Source: GCA-002793235 sp965267355
GTDB taxonomy: Bacteria; Bacteroidota; Bacteroidia; Flavobacteriales_E; Vicingaceae
Assembly: GCA_965267355.1 (NCBI GenBank)
Contig: OZ253956.1
Location: 310,001-374,000 of the forward strand
Direction: 5' to 3'
Length of the DNA: 64,000 nucleotides
The notes under the pieces were generated by a model that was not told the DNA's origin, made no database searches, and saw only the letters and a list, made by a program, of their open reading frames with translations. Shown here piece after piece: positions 26,140 to 36,386 of this stretch (its first letter is position 1; each line of letters starts with the position of its first letter). Made by a program: the position numbers and the translations under genes.

Positions 26140-27381
26140 ATGAAAAATTTTTCCCTTGCATTTATATGCTTATTATTTAATAATATAGTTGTTTGTCAAA
26201 ACAAACAAACACCAATCATATTTGTTCATGGTATGCTTGCAAGTGGAGATACTTGGACAAAACATATCCAGATGTTTGAAGAGAAGGGATATCCAGAAAA
26301 TTACCTTCATGTAATGGATTGGAATACTATGCTTTTCAACCAAAACATTCATGTTAAACAATTAGATAGTATAATCAATTTTGTAAAATTGAAAACCAAT
26401 AGCAAACAAGTAAACCTGGTAGGACATTCTGCTGGTGGTGGAATTTGCACAAAATATATTTCTGATACATCTAAGTCAAACAATATTATAAACTATGTTC
26501 ATCTTGCAAGTTCTGAATTAAAAAACCCTTTAAATGTTAAGACACTTAATTTATACTCAAGCTATGATCAAATAACAGGTGGTAAAAATGTAGAGTATGC
26601 TAAAAACATCAATATTGAAGACAAAGATCACTATGAAATAGCTACTTGCAAAGAAAGCTTTGAGGCTATCTATAACTTTTTCAATCAAAATAACCAACCT
26701 GATAATCCTAATTCATTATCAGACCAAAAATTGTCAGGTAAATTAGTTACCCTAGGTGAAAACTTTCCAGAAAAAAACTGTTTAATCAGTATCTATGAAT
26801 ATAACCCATTAAACGGAGAACGAATTTCAAATTCAGCAGTAGAAAGTTTTACGAGTAATAACCAAGGTTATTGGGGTCCATTTATATTTGAAAAAGATAA
26901 GTATTATGAGTTTGTTATTCAGCCAAAAAATAAAAGAACAATCCATTACTTCAGACAACCTTTTAGAAAAAATTCCAACCTTATATATTTTAGAACACTC
27001 CCTAATAATGGTTTAGCCGCTTCTCTTTTAAGTGCTTTACCTGTAGATAAAAAACAAGTCAGTTTGGCTATTTTTTCTTCAAATAAAGCTATTATTAGCG
27101 GAAGGGATTCTCTTTTTGTAAATGATATTGAATTATCATCTGAGTTAATTTCACCAGCAAAAAAAACTGCTATTGCCTACTTTATTTTTGATGAGAATAA
27201 TGATGAAAAATCATCTTTAAACCCTATACCCTCATTTCAAATGTTTCCCTTTTTAAATGGAGTTGACACTTACCTTAACAGTAAACCTAAAAATTTAATA
27301 ACAGTGAAATACAATGGTAAAACTATCACATTAAAACCTATACCTTCTAACCAAGGGTTAATGGTACTTGTAATTGATTAA
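26140..27381 (+). CDS. Secreted lipase/esterase-like alpha/beta hydrolase
   Basis: 413 residues with a signal peptide (about 1-19). The hydrolase domain has the oxyanion segment IIFVHGMLASGDTW (about 26-39), nucleophile GHSAGG (Ser97), probable acid Asp143 and His164 in DKDHYE. The second half (about 190-413) is beta-rich, resembling the accessory domain of some secreted lipases and polyester depolymerases. No sorting domain. It is divergent from the photolyase gene. The substrate is unassigned. Confidence 0.78.
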   Translation: MKNFSLAFICLLFNNIVVCQNKQTPIIFVHGMLASGDTWTKHIQMFEEKGYPENYLHVMDWNTMLFNQNIHVKQLDSIINFVKLKTNSKQVNLVGHSAGGGICTKYISDTSKSNNIINYVHLASSELKNPLNVKTLNLYSSYDQITGGKNVEYAKNINIEDKDHYEIATCKESFEAIYNFFNQNNQPDNPNSLSDQKLSGKLVTLGENFPEKNCLISIYEYNPLNGERISNSAVESFTSNNQGYWGPFIFEKDKYYEFVIQPKNKRTIHYFRQPFRKNSNLIYFRTLPNNGLAASLLSALPVDKKQVSLAIFSSNKAIISGRDSLFVNDIELSSELISPAKKTAIAYFIFDENNDEKSSLNPIPSFQMFPFLNGVDTYLNSKPKNLITVKYNGKTITLKPIPSNQGLMVLVID

Positions 27382-27406
27382 ATCAATTATTTAAACTGAT
27401 GTTTAG

Positions 27407-28648
27407 TTATCGTATAATTTTTTGAGAAACAGCAAAATTATTTTCTCCAGTCACTTTTACTATATACATTCCACCAGGAAAAGTATTTAATGAAAAGTTA
27501 TAATCTGAAGCAATAAAATTATTTGACAACATTATTTTTCCTGAAAGATTATAAACCAATAATCTCTTTTCTCCACTAACAGGGACATTTAACTGATAAT
27601 CTCCATTATTTAATTTTTTAATTTTAACTGTATGAGATACCTGATCTTCAATTGCAGTTGATAAATTAGGAGAAGATAATACTGTTATTGTTTTTGAAGT
27701 TTGTTCTACACAATTATTTCGGTATGCATCTAAAGTAATGGTATAATCCCCAATTAAAGAATATGTATAGCTTGGATTAACATTTGTCATGCTGCTTCCA
27801 TCTCCAAAATCCCATGAATAGTTATGAGCATTCTGCGAAAAATTAGTAATATCTACCTTTGCTCCATTACTTAAATAAATAGTGTCATTATCTAATTCAA
27901 AATCTGCTATAATCATTGGAGCAGCATTAACACTAAAAACTGCTTCATCAGTAATTCCTAAACTGATTACTCTAGCAGTATATGTTCCTGGTGCAAGATT
28001 TCCCTGATTGGCAGTAATCGCTGTAGAATTATTGTTGTTAATTAGATTTCCATTAGCATCAACTATCTCATAAATCCAATTAGTATTGCCTTTATTCTCT
28101 ATGCTCACACCTCCATCATTACTACCCTGACAGCTTTCTGGATAAGCAGAAATACTAATTGGTGTTGAAATATTAAATGTAAATGTAGGAGCATTTTGTT
28201 GACTATTAATTGTGAAATTTAAGAGTGTATCTCCTGTAAGGTAATAATGATTACCTGTAGCTATATCTGTTAAACTTATTTTATAATTAGAACTCATTGA
28301 AAAAATTTCTTCTATTTCGAGAGTATAATTTCCGGCTGCAGGAATATTTGTAAATATGGTTAAGGATTTATCATAACTATATTCTGGCAAGGCATTTATT
28401 GATAATTCCTGACCTGGTGAAACTTGTGTGTATATAGATGGAGCATTAGTATTAGAAGTGAACAATTTCCATGCATCATAAGCTCCATCAAAGTTTTCTG
28501 TAGCTCCATTTAATAACCGAATTACTGTTTCATCTGAATATCCATTACCTGTAATTTTAAAACGTAATGCATTATTATAAGCATAAATATTTGCTGATAA
28601 TGCTAAAAGTAGCATTGCTAATGGAATAATCTTTAATAGTGTTTTCAT
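27407..28648 (-). CDS. T9SS cargo protein with PKD domain
   Basis: 413 residues: signal peptide (MKTLLKIIPLAMLLLALSAN), a jelly-roll-like first half seen in secreted Bacteroidota proteins, an Ig-like segment (about 160-245), a PKD domain (about 247-325; SWDFGDGSSMTNVNPSYTY) and a type A sorting domain (about 345-413; LLVYNLSGKIMLS, FPGGMYIVKV). No catalytic motif. It is single-gene and convergent with the lipase-like gene. The 235 bases upstream hold no gene that I can see. Confidence 0.82.
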   Translation of the reverse strand: MKTLLKIIPLAMLLLALSANIYAYNNALRFKITGNGYSDETVIRLLNGATENFDGAYDAWKLFTSNTNAPSIYTQVSPGQELSINALPEYSYDKSLTIFTNIPAAGNYTLEIEEIFSMSSNYKISLTDIATGNHYYLTGDTLLNFTINSQQNAPTFTFNISTPISISAYPESCQGSNDGGVSIENKGNTNWIYEIVDANGNLINNNNSTAITANQGNLAPGTYTARVISLGITDEAVFSVNAAPMIIADFELDNDTIYLSNGAKVDITNFSQNAHNYSWDFGDGSSMTNVNPSYTYSLIGDYTITLDAYRNNCVEQTSKTITVLSSPNLSTAIEDQVSHTVKIKKLNNGDYQLNVPVSGEKRLLVYNLSGKIMLSNNFIASDYNFSLNTFPGGMYIVKVTGENNFAVSQKIIR

Positions 28649-28883
28649 AAATATTCGTTTTTAAATGATAGGATAAAGTTCTATAAACCACATCACCACA
28701 AAAACGGTAGTACTTATGAAATTCAAATGAAGATAGTGCGTAAATTATTTTATAAACCACTTAATCAAATAAGTATTTATACGCATTAAAAAATCTGTAT
28801 TTAATGGTATATGCATCCATATATTTTATAATTAAATTTATAGGTAGAATATATTTTAAATTAAAGTCAAAAAAATATCAGTT

Positions 28884-29525
28884 ATGAGTTACCTAAACAT
28901 TTTTATTATTGATGATCATAAAATTATAAGGGATGGTATTAAACTAATGCTAGCTAAAGAAGAAGAAATTAACATAATAGGTGAAGCTGGATCTGCTAAT
29001 GAAGCATTAGATTTTTTATCAAAACATCATAAAACTATTGGTGTGATTTTAATGGATATAAGCATGCCTAAAATGAATGGAATTGAACTTACAAAAGAAA
29101 TTCTATCAAAATACCCTGATTTAAAGATACTTGCTATAACCATGCATGCTGAAGATAATTATATAATTAACATGATTGAAGCTGGTGCCTTAGGATATAT
29201 TTTGAAAGAATCTGGTACTGAAGAGATTATTAAAGCAATAAAAACTGTAGCCTCAGGCAAAAAATACTATAGCAATGATGTATCGGTTACCATGATTAAT
29301 TATATGATGAATGGTAATAAAAAAGATGAGAAACTTTCTGAAAGAGAAGAAGAAGTTCTTAAATTAATTGCTATGGGTAAAACTAACAAGGAGGCAGCCG
29401 AAGAGCTTTTCTTAAGTGACAGAACTATTGAAACCCACCGCAGAAATATATTGGCTAAATTAGATTGTAAAAATAGTGCAGAACTTATTCATTATGCTTT
29501 AAAAAATAATTTAATTAGTTTGTAA
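28884..29525 (+). CDS. NarL/FixJ-family response regulator
   Basis: 213 residues: a receiver domain with acidic pair Asp10-Asp11, phospho-acceptor Asp58 (LMDISMP) and Lys108 (LKES), then a LuxR-type helix-turn-helix (about 148-205; LSEREEEVLKLIAMG, TIETHRRNILAKL). It is tail-to-tail with a HisKA_3 sensor kinase and overlaps it by 15 bases. Kinases of that class normally partner NarL-type regulators, so these two are the likely cognate pair. Confidence 0.92.
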   Translation: MSYLNIFIIDDHKIIRDGIKLMLAKEEEINIIGEAGSANEALDFLSKHHKTIGVILMDISMPKMNGIELTKEILSKYPDLKILAITMHAEDNYIINMIEAGALGYILKESGTEEIIKAIKTVASGKKYYSNDVSVTMINYMMNGNKKDEKLSEREEEVLKLIAMGKTNKEAAEELFLSDRTIETHRRNILAKLDCKNSAELIHYALKNNLISL

Positions 29526-32132
29526 AAACTCTTCAAAGTGATTATTATCTAACCTTACCATAACTGAAACATGGGTTCCTTCATTTAGTTTACTATTTAT
29601 TTTTAAGTCTCCTCCTATTGTACTTATTCTATTAGCCATACTTGTCATACCAAGACCTGAATGATTGTTATCTTTCTTCTCATCAACCTTAAAACCTATA
29701 CCGTTATCTTTTACATCAATAAATAAACGTTTTCCTAATAATCTGATTTCAATATTGATAATTGGTGATTTAGAATATTTAACTGCATTATTAATTGCTT
29801 CTTGCATTACTCTAAAACAGGTAAGTTCAATTTCCTTGCTAAACCTCTTATCTTTTAAGTTAGATTTAAAATCAAACTTTATATCATTATTTATATTTTG
29901 ATAATTATTAACCATTCCTCTAACCGATTCTTCTATTCCATATTCTTTTAAAGATCGAGGCATAATATTATGACTAACCATGCGAGTTTCTTTTGTTGCC
30001 TGGCTAACTAATTCTTTTCCTGTTTCAAAAACAGAATATACTTCTTCATCTAATTGATTTTTCATTAGATGATCTAAGGCGTTCATACTCATATTAGCAG
30101 CAGCAATAGTCTGTCCTAATCCATCATGTAAATCATGTGCAATTCTTGTTCTTTCATTTTCTTCGGCTTTAAGTATATTAAAAAATTTATCTTTCTCAGA
30201 TTTTATAAACTCTGTAACATCCTGAGCATTAATAATAAAACCATTAATTCCTTTTTTATCTATATGATTAGTCAAGATTGCCCTTAAATAAGCGTACCCT
30301 TTTTGTTTCTTCTTAACTAAATAAACATCATACTTTATATTTGAATCATTGCTAAGACATGCCTTATAATTTTCTTTCGCTTTTTTATAATGCTCTGGAG
30401 ATATAAGTTCAAAAATATTCTGCCCTACCAATTCATTTTCTATATAGCCAAGTGAGGCAGTTACTGAAGGAGAAATAAAATTAATAACTCCTTTTGCATC
30501 TACAACACAAGTAATTTCAGATGAATATTCAATTAAGCTTCTAAACCTTTCTTCTCTTTCTTTTAAAAGAATTTCAATACTTTTTCTTTCAGAAATATCG
30601 GTGATTACCGACATCACTCCTGTAAACTCCTTATCATCATTAAACTGAGGGGAGGCACTTATACTAACAGTTATCAAATCACCTTTTTTAGTTAACATAT
30701 TAGCCTCATAATTGCCTGAATTTCCTTTTTCTCTTTCTTTTATTTTGTCTTTCAGGTTTTTTCTTTCTTCCTGTGGTGAAAGAAAATCATATCCATTTTT
30801 TCCTAACAATTCATCCTCACTATATCCAAACATTTCACAAAAAGCAGGATTAACTAAAAGTATTTTTCCTTTTGGATCAGAATACAGCAGACCTTCTTTC
30901 ATTTTGTTAAATAAGCTCTCATATTTAGTTTCGCTTATCTGCATTCTTTTTTGAGTTTCTTTATGCTCAGTAATATCTGTTACTTTTCCAAATTGCCCAA
31001 TTACTTTCCCTTCCACAATTTCCGGAACGAGAGTTTCCCGGAGCCACTTCCATTCTTTTTTAATTGGATGATACCATTCATATTCAAAAACATATTGCTT
31101 AGATACTTTGGAGGAGCGAACTTTTTGGTTAAATGCAATTGCTTCCTTGTATCTTTCTGGTTTCATAGATTTGGTTAAATCAGGATTACCATGAATATAA
31201 TCCTGAGCCGAAAAACCTATAACTTCTATTACATTATTGCTTATATACTCAACAAAAGGAGTATTTCCTTCTATTAATTTTACTTTGTATACTATCTCTC
31301 CTATGTTATTAGAAATTAATTCTAATTTTTCATAAGCATAAAGCACCTCCTTTTCAGCTAAAACTCTATCGGTAATATTTGCATGAGATATAATTATGTT
31401 TTTGCTTCCCTTTAAAGGCATTGCTCTTAAAGTGTACCATTTTATTTCTTTAGGTAAATGACAGGGATAATCCAGGTAGAAGTAATTAAGCTGTCCTTTA
31501 CTCACTTTTAATATCCCATCATATATTTTTTGTATAGTATTATCTGTTTGAGCAATTTTTTGAACCAGTTCTAAATAGTTCTCACCTACCTTAGCATTTT
31601 TAATAGATACTATATCTTTATGTTTAGCAGCAAAATCATCCCAGGAATCATTAGTGGTAATTATTTTTCCTTCATGGTTAACAACTGCAATGTGACCACT
31701 TAATGAGTTTAAGGTATTGGTTAAAAATTGTTCCTTTTCTATTAACTGCTTTGATGCCCGGTATTCTTTAATTGCTCTATTTATTGCTACTGATAGTTTT
31801 CCTAAATTCTGTTTAGTAACATAATCTGTAACCCCATCTCTCAATAAATCAACTGCTTTTTCTTCTCCAATAGTTCCAGAAACAAAAATGAAAGGAATAT
31901 CTTTTTTCATTTTTTTGAAGGTATCATAAATTAAGATTCCTTCAAAACCCATTAAATTGTAATCTGATAAAACGATATCAAATTGCTCTTGCTTTAATGC
32001 TTCTATAAAACCATGCTCGTTTGCAACTTGTGTTAATTCTAAATTAGTATAAGTATTACTCAGTTCAACACGAATTAACTCAGCATCAGAAAGGTTATCC
32101 TCAAGGTGTAATATTTTAATAGGTAAATCCAT
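29511..32132 (-). CDS. Receiver-PAS4-HisKA_3 hybrid sensor kinase
   Basis: 873 residues, cytosolic. An N-terminal receiver (about 5-120; Asp57 in LSDYNL) is followed by four PAS-like modules (about 135-260, 268-392, 400-513, 525-642), each of the later ones ending in a DIT/DVTE-type motif. Then HisKA_3 with AHDLHDGLGQ (His666) and a HATPase_c domain (NAVKYS, DNGIGF, GLGMTSMANRI). The receiver at the N-terminus suggests that it takes phosphate from another kinase. It lies three bases after the Rcp1-like gene, in one operon with the kinase at 32590. Confidence 0.9.
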   Translation of the reverse strand: MDLPIKILHLEDNLSDAELIRVELSNTYTNLELTQVANEHGFIEALKQEQFDIVLSDYNLMGFEGILIYDTFKKMKKDIPFIFVSGTIGEEKAVDLLRDGVTDYVTKQNLGKLSVAINRAIKEYRASKQLIEKEQFLTNTLNSLSGHIAVVNHEGKIITTNDSWDDFAAKHKDIVSIKNAKVGENYLELVQKIAQTDNTIQKIYDGILKVSKGQLNYFYLDYPCHLPKEIKWYTLRAMPLKGSKNIIISHANITDRVLAEKEVLYAYEKLELISNNIGEIVYKVKLIEGNTPFVEYISNNVIEVIGFSAQDYIHGNPDLTKSMKPERYKEAIAFNQKVRSSKVSKQYVFEYEWYHPIKKEWKWLRETLVPEIVEGKVIGQFGKVTDITEHKETQKRMQISETKYESLFNKMKEGLLYSDPKGKILLVNPAFCEMFGYSEDELLGKNGYDFLSPQEERKNLKDKIKEREKGNSGNYEANMLTKKGDLITVSISASPQFNDDKEFTGVMSVITDISERKSIEILLKEREERFRSLIEYSSEITCVVDAKGVINFISPSVTASLGYIENELVGQNIFELISPEHYKKAKENYKACLSNDSNIKYDVYLVKKKQKGYAYLRAILTNHIDKKGINGFIINAQDVTEFIKSEKDKFFNILKAEENERTRIAHDLHDGLGQTIAAANMSMNALDHLMKNQLDEEVYSVFETGKELVSQATKETRMVSHNIMPRSLKEYGIEESVRGMVNNYQNINNDIKFDFKSNLKDKRFSKEIELTCFRVMQEAINNAVKYSKSPIINIEIRLLGKRLFIDVKDNGIGFKVDEKKDNNHSGLGMTSMANRISTIGGDLKINSKLNEGTHVSVMVRLDNNHFEEFLQTN

Positions 32133-32135
32133 CGT

Positions 32136-32579
32136 TTATTTTTCAGGGGGATGATTCAATAACATCCAATAAAAACCAATCTCTTTTACACTTTTAATAA
32201 AATTATCAAAATCAACAGGTTTAATAATATAACTATTTACACCATAATTATAAGCTTCAATAGAATCTCGTTCTTCTTTACTGGTAGTTAATACAACCAC
32301 AGGCATTGTTTTAGTAATAGTGTTGTTTCTTACCTCTTTAAGCACCTCTATCCCTCCAACCTTAGGCATTTTCAAATCAAGCAACATTAGCTTAGGTCTA
32401 TTACTACTATCTCTTCCTTCATACTCGTTTTCAGCAAAAAGATAATCTAATGCTTGTTGTCCATCTTTCACCCATTTAATTGTATTAATTAAATTATTTT
32501 CCTGTAAAGCCATCATAGCCAACTCAGCATCTTCTGCTCTATCTTCTACTAATAAAATATCTATTTGTTCTTCCATCAT
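32136..32579 (-). CDS. Rcp1-type single-domain response regulator
   Basis: 147 residues consisting of a receiver only, with the Rcp1-type insertion before the phospho-acceptor (FAENEYEGRDSSNRPKL) and Asp68 in LLDLKMP. The Lys is in IIKPVDF. Rcp1-class receivers commonly serve phytochrome-like or PAS-HisKA kinases. It sits between two kinases in the same operon (10 bases after one, three before the other) and probably shuttles phosphate between them. Confidence 0.92.
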   Translation of the reverse strand: MMEEQIDILLVEDRAEDAELAMMALQENNLINTIKWVKDGQQALDYLFAENEYEGRDSSNRPKLMLLDLKMPKVGGIEVLKEVRNNTITKTMPVVVLTTSKEERDSIEAYNYGVNSYIIKPVDFDNFIKSVKEIGFYWMLLNHPPEK

Positions 32580-32589
32580 AATTAAATTT

Positions 32590-35106
32590 TTACTTTGGTA
32601 TTTTAAATATAAATGTTGTTCCTTCTCCTAATTTACTTGTTGCTTTAATTTCACCCCGATGTTTATCTATTATTCTTTTAACATTAGCTAAACCCACTCC
32701 TGTTCCACTAAACTCTTCATTACTATGTAACCGTTGAAATACATTAAACAATTTATCATAATATTTCATATCAAAACCAACTCCATTATCAGTTATCCTA
32801 AACTCAATCATATCTCCCACTATTCTACTGTCAATTGTAATTTCTATTTTTTCTTTAGTGGAAGAATATTTAAATGCATTTCCTATTAAATTTTGCCACA
32901 ACATTTCAAACATGGTGGGATCTACCTTAACATTATCAAGTTTTTTTATGTTCAGTTGAACTGGATTCTCATAATTATCCCTCTCTGATTGAATACACTT
33001 TTCAACTATTAATTGAGTGCTTACTTCTTTTAGTTCAATATCACTACGTCCTATCCTTGAAAAAATTAACACATCACGAATTAAATGATCCATTCTAACA
33101 GCATTATCTTTAATAAACTGCAACCATCTTAAACCAGTTTCATCAAATTGGTCGTTATATTTTTTATACAAGTTCTCACTAAACCCTTGAAGTGCCCTTA
33201 ATGGTGCTTTTAAATCATGTGATACAGAATAACTAAACGCTTCTAATTCATCATTTGCAGCTATCAATCTTTCATTGGTTTCTTGTAAATCTTTGGTTTT
33301 TTCTTTTACAAGTTGCTCCAATTCTATATTTAGTGATTTTAATTCTGTGATATCCATAAAAAGGCCTCTAAGCTCTGTTAATTCATTATTTACATAATAA
33401 GGTTTACCTATTGCTCTTACCCATATTTCATTACCTTTAGCTGTAATTAATTTTGCTTCTACATCCCAACTTTTATTATTTTTTATGGCTTCATCAACCG
33501 ATGATTGGATAAGATCTCTATAATCAGGATGGTAATACTCTATACCTTTGGTAAGGTCTATTTCTTTACCCATTTCTTCTTCATGGATTCGATAAACTTC
33601 ATCAGACCAATAAACTTTCATTTGAGCTATATTCACTTTCCAGCTCCCAATTTTTGCAATCTTCTGAGTTTCTTTAAATAATTGATTAGTAGATGCTAAC
33701 TCACTATAGGTTGTTTTTAAATGAGTTTGTTTTTTTATGATATACCTTAGTATAAGAATAAAAGATAGTAAGTAAATGAACAACCCGGAGATGTAATACT
33801 TAATGTTTTTATGTTTAATAACCGATAAATCTGTATTTTCTATTGAGTAAACCAGTACTAATTGATGGCTATTTGCTGTATGTATTTTAGCTACACCTTT
33901 ATAATATCGATAAAACACATCATTTATATCAAAATTTTCAAAAGCAAAACTTAAATCATTATCCTTTATTATTCCACGTTCATTTTGTTGAATATAATTC
34001 CATGTATCTGGATTTTTTAATGCAAAAGAGTTATGTTTTTTTTCTGCCCTACCCTTATCAATAAATCCTTCAAAATTGGATGAATCTTTACCTGAAAGCC
34101 AAAATCCATTTTCATTTATCAACTGGAAAGATACTTTATCTTTTTCCAGTTCAGTCTCAATAAATTCTAAAATAGAATTGGCTAAAAAATTTATCACAAT
34201 AATTCCTATTTTATTTTTATGATCATCTTCAACAACACTAGCTACACGTATAACAGGTTTATATGGTTTTTCTATCACACCATTCTCAACATTCAATTCC
34301 ATCTCAGAAACATAAATTTGCCTCTCTGTTAAATTAATACTCTCTTTAAAGTAAGGTCTATTCGATTTATTTTGCAATGCTGAATCTGGTGTAATAAAAA
34401 TATTACCATCATTATTGTTTACCCTAACTTTTTCATCTCCATCTTTATCAATAAATCGTATTTGATAGTAAAATTTATTGGCATGCATTAAAGCCGTAAA
34501 ATCCCGTTTCAACTCTTGCCTACCTTTTTCGGTGCTAAAAAACCGCTCGGAATTATCTAATTGAGATAAAAATAACACATCTGAAAACAAACTCCGTAAA
34601 GAAGCTTCCATTTGGGTTTTAATGGCTAACAATTTTTCTTGCTTGGTTTTAAAATGTTGTTGTTCTATAGCCAATGCATCATTCCTATAAAGAATTGAAA
34701 AAAATAAAACTCCACCAAAAAACAAACAAAAAATTAGAATGATGTTTCTCCTAAACTGACTATTTAATGTATCTGTAAGATTAGCTTGTATATTTTTACG
34801 TTTCTTCAGGTAAAACAATACTATAGCAACAACTAATACACCTATAATAGAAAAAGTCCTATTTAATAGTACCTTCCATTCTTCACTTCCGTTAGGAGAA
34901 ATAAGCCACCCTAATATAATTAATATAGAAGATATAAAGCCTAGTATTATCGGAGCTGAAACTTCTTTTAACCATAAGCTCAGCAGAACTAATACTACAT
35001 AATTTATACCTGAAGCAACACCTTGCTCCGTATTAATATCAAGTATAAATAAGGCTACCCCTACTAATAATACAATACTATATTTAATGATATTTTGATA
35101 CCTCAT
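32590..35106 (-). CDS. Membrane sensor kinase, Cache-PAS-HisKA
   Basis: About 838 residues. Four or five membrane helices lie at about 11-143, then a periplasmic double-Cache-like sensor (about 145-435; FYYQIRFIDKDGDEKVRV, YFKESI), a helix at 440-458, a PAS domain (480-592) and a coiled linker. HisKA has SYSVSHDLKAPLRALQ (His632) and the ATPase shows NLIGNAFKYSS, DNGVGF and FSGTGVGLA. The ATG at 35106 is preferred to TTG 35112. It is first in the operon with the Rcp1-like receiver and the HisKA_3 kinase. The ligand is unknown. Confidence 0.9.
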   Translation of the reverse strand: MRYQNIIKYSIVLLVGVALFILDINTEQGVASGINYVVLVLLSLWLKEVSAPIILGFISSILIILGWLISPNGSEEWKVLLNRTFSIIGVLVVAIVLFYLKKRKNIQANLTDTLNSQFRRNIILIFCLFFGGVLFFSILYRNDALAIEQQHFKTKQEKLLAIKTQMEASLRSLFSDVLFLSQLDNSERFFSTEKGRQELKRDFTALMHANKFYYQIRFIDKDGDEKVRVNNNDGNIFITPDSALQNKSNRPYFKESINLTERQIYVSEMELNVENGVIEKPYKPVIRVASVVEDDHKNKIGIIVINFLANSILEFIETELEKDKVSFQLINENGFWLSGKDSSNFEGFIDKGRAEKKHNSFALKNPDTWNYIQQNERGIIKDNDLSFAFENFDINDVFYRYYKGVAKIHTANSHQLVLVYSIENTDLSVIKHKNIKYYISGLFIYLLSFILILRYIIKKQTHLKTTYSELASTNQLFKETQKIAKIGSWKVNIAQMKVYWSDEVYRIHEEEMGKEIDLTKGIEYYHPDYRDLIQSSVDEAIKNNKSWDVEAKLITAKGNEIWVRAIGKPYYVNNELTELRGLFMDITELKSLNIELEQLVKEKTKDLQETNERLIAANDELEAFSYSVSHDLKAPLRALQGFSENLYKKYNDQFDETGLRWLQFIKDNAVRMDHLIRDVLIFSRIGRSDIELKEVSTQLIVEKCIQSERDNYENPVQLNIKKLDNVKVDPTMFEMLWQNLIGNAFKYSSTKEKIEITIDSRIVGDMIEFRITDNGVGFDMKYYDKLFNVFQRLHSNEEFSGTGVGLANVKRIIDKHRGEIKATSKLGEGTTFIFKIPK

Positions 35107-35290
35107 GAACAATGGTCTAAGGTAGTCTTTATCTAAGATAAAGACACCCCATAAAATACCTAATTACAACTAAGTACTTTTACTTAATTTCATACGGATT
35201 TAAATAGAATTACACCCAAACAAACCGTAAATAAGCATTATTACCTAGTCAATTTCAGTCATTATCCTCTTTCTTTCCAATTGATGTTGT

Positions 35291-35791
35291 ATGAACTTTG
35301 TTTTAAAAATAATTAGAATGAAAAATTATACAACAAATACAAAAATGATACAAGGGAAAAATATCGTATTACTATTCGTTTTTCTAATAAGCTTATTACT
35401 AATAAGTACTTATGCAAACGGACAACCTCTCATGAAAGAATCTCCTTTTATTGCAAAAAGTAAAAAAGCATTTACTATTAAAGAGTTTACTGTTAGAGAA
35501 ATAAATAAAACCGCCTATTTCAGATTTTTAATTATTGAAAATAGAACAGATATTAAATATACTTTAGAAGGATCTGCAAATGGTAAAGATTTTAAAATGA
35601 TAAAAGAAAAAGAAGGTTACCCTTCTCCTAACAACCAACCCTTGCTCTATTGTTATAAATTAAATACACTAAATAATTTAACACAACATTATCGTATTAA
35701 AATAGAATCTAAAAAAGGAATAGAATACAGCAATATAATAAAGACACAACCTTATTCCAATTATGACTTAACAGTAAGTAAAAATAATTAA
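35291..35791 (+). CDS. Secreted small protein, unknown
   Basis: Up to 166 residues; the signal peptide fits a start at 35320 (MKNYTTNTK) or 35347 (MIQGKNIVLLFVFLISLLL). The mature part (about 110 residues) resembles the Fn3-like module that often precedes T9SS sorting domains (FTVREINKTAYFRFLI, EGSANGKDFKMI, YRIKIESKKGIEYSNIIK), but no sorting domain follows. It ends 12 bases before an orphan receiver gene, so the two are probably co-transcribed. Possibly a truncated cargo protein or a periplasmic accessory of the signalling cluster. Confidence 0.6.
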   Translation: MNFVLKIIRMKNYTTNTKMIQGKNIVLLFVFLISLLLISTYANGQPLMKESPFIAKSKKAFTIKEFTVREINKTAYFRFLIIENRTDIKYTLEGSANGKDFKMIKEKEGYPSPNNQPLLYCYKLNTLNNLTQHYRIKIESKKGIEYSNIIKTQPYSNYDLTVSKNN

Positions 35792-35803
35792 GAAATAAAA
35801 TAT

Positions 35804-36268
35804 ATGAAAAATATAAATTTAATGATAGTTGATGATAGAGACATTAACAGAGATTTACTAAGGCTCTTATTAAAAACAACTAACAATATAAACATAGTAG
35901 CAGAAGCTACCGATGGTATTGAAGCTTTAGAGTTAGCTAAAACACATAAAATAGACATAGTAATTATGGATATAAATATGCCAAATATGGATGGTATTGA
36001 AGCTACAATAAGATTAAAAAAAGTTTCACCTAAAATTAAAATATTATTTAATTCATTTTTTGATGATGCCAAATACATAAAAAAAGTGATTAATGCAGGG
36101 GCCGCTGGCTATATTAAAAAAGGTGAATCAATTAATTCTTATATTGAAGCTATTGAGACGATTAATAACGACTGCATATATTTATCAGACGAAATTGATG
36201 ATAGTGTATACGAGGATGTTCTCTTAAGTATGAAATTTAATATGAGATCTAAAGTCTTTCAAAATTAA
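35804..36268 (+). CDS. Output-less NarL-like receiver protein
   Basis: 154 residues. A receiver of NarL/FixJ style with Asp10-Asp11, phospho-acceptor Asp56 (IMDINMP) and Lys105 (YIKKGES), but the LuxR helix-turn-helix is missing. Instead about 30 residues follow (LSDEIDDSVYEDVLLSMKFN) and the gene stops before a strong terminator. It could be a phosphate sink or protein-binding regulator, or a regulator that lost its output domain. It is close to the two kinases on the other strand. Confidence 0.82.
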   Translation: MKNINLMIVDDRDINRDLLRLLLKTTNNINIVAEATDGIEALELAKTHKIDIVIMDINMPNMDGIEATIRLKKVSPKIKILFNSFFDDAKYIKKVINAGAAGYIKKGESINSYIEAIETINNDCIYLSDEIDDSVYEDVLLSMKFNMRSKVFQN

Positions 36269-36286
36269 AATACATTAATAAAAAAA

Positions 36287-36306
36287 GGCACTGAATATTC
36301 AGTGCC
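36287..36306. terminator. Bidirectional rho-independent terminator
   Basis: The perfect palindrome GGCACTGAATATTCAGTGCC has A-runs before and T-runs after it, so it can end both the rightward receiver transcript and the leftward tRNA-Gln transcript. Confidence 0.93.
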
Positions 36307-36314
36307 TTTTTTGT

Positions 36315-36386
36315 TGCCCGACTAGGGCTCGAACCTAGACTCTTCTGGACCAAAACCAGACGTGTTGCCAGTTACACCATCGGGCA
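36315..36386 (-). tRNA. tRNA-Gln (anticodon UUG)
   Basis: 72 bases. The acceptor arms TGCCCGA/TCGGGCA pair fully. The anticodon stem is TCTGG/CCAGA around the seven-base loop TTTTGGT, giving TTG at 34-36. The T arm contains GGTTCGAGCCC. CCA is not encoded. It lies eight bases from the bidirectional terminator. Confidence 0.95.

Noticed and set aside
26140..27381. Lipase-like gene as a T9SS cargo
   Set aside because: The C-terminus lacks the sorting-domain pattern; it ends in a plain beta domain.
27362..27406. Palindrome AATTGATTAAATCAATT as terminator between convergent genes
   Set aside because: AT-only short stem with a small loop and no U tract; unlikely to terminate transcription.
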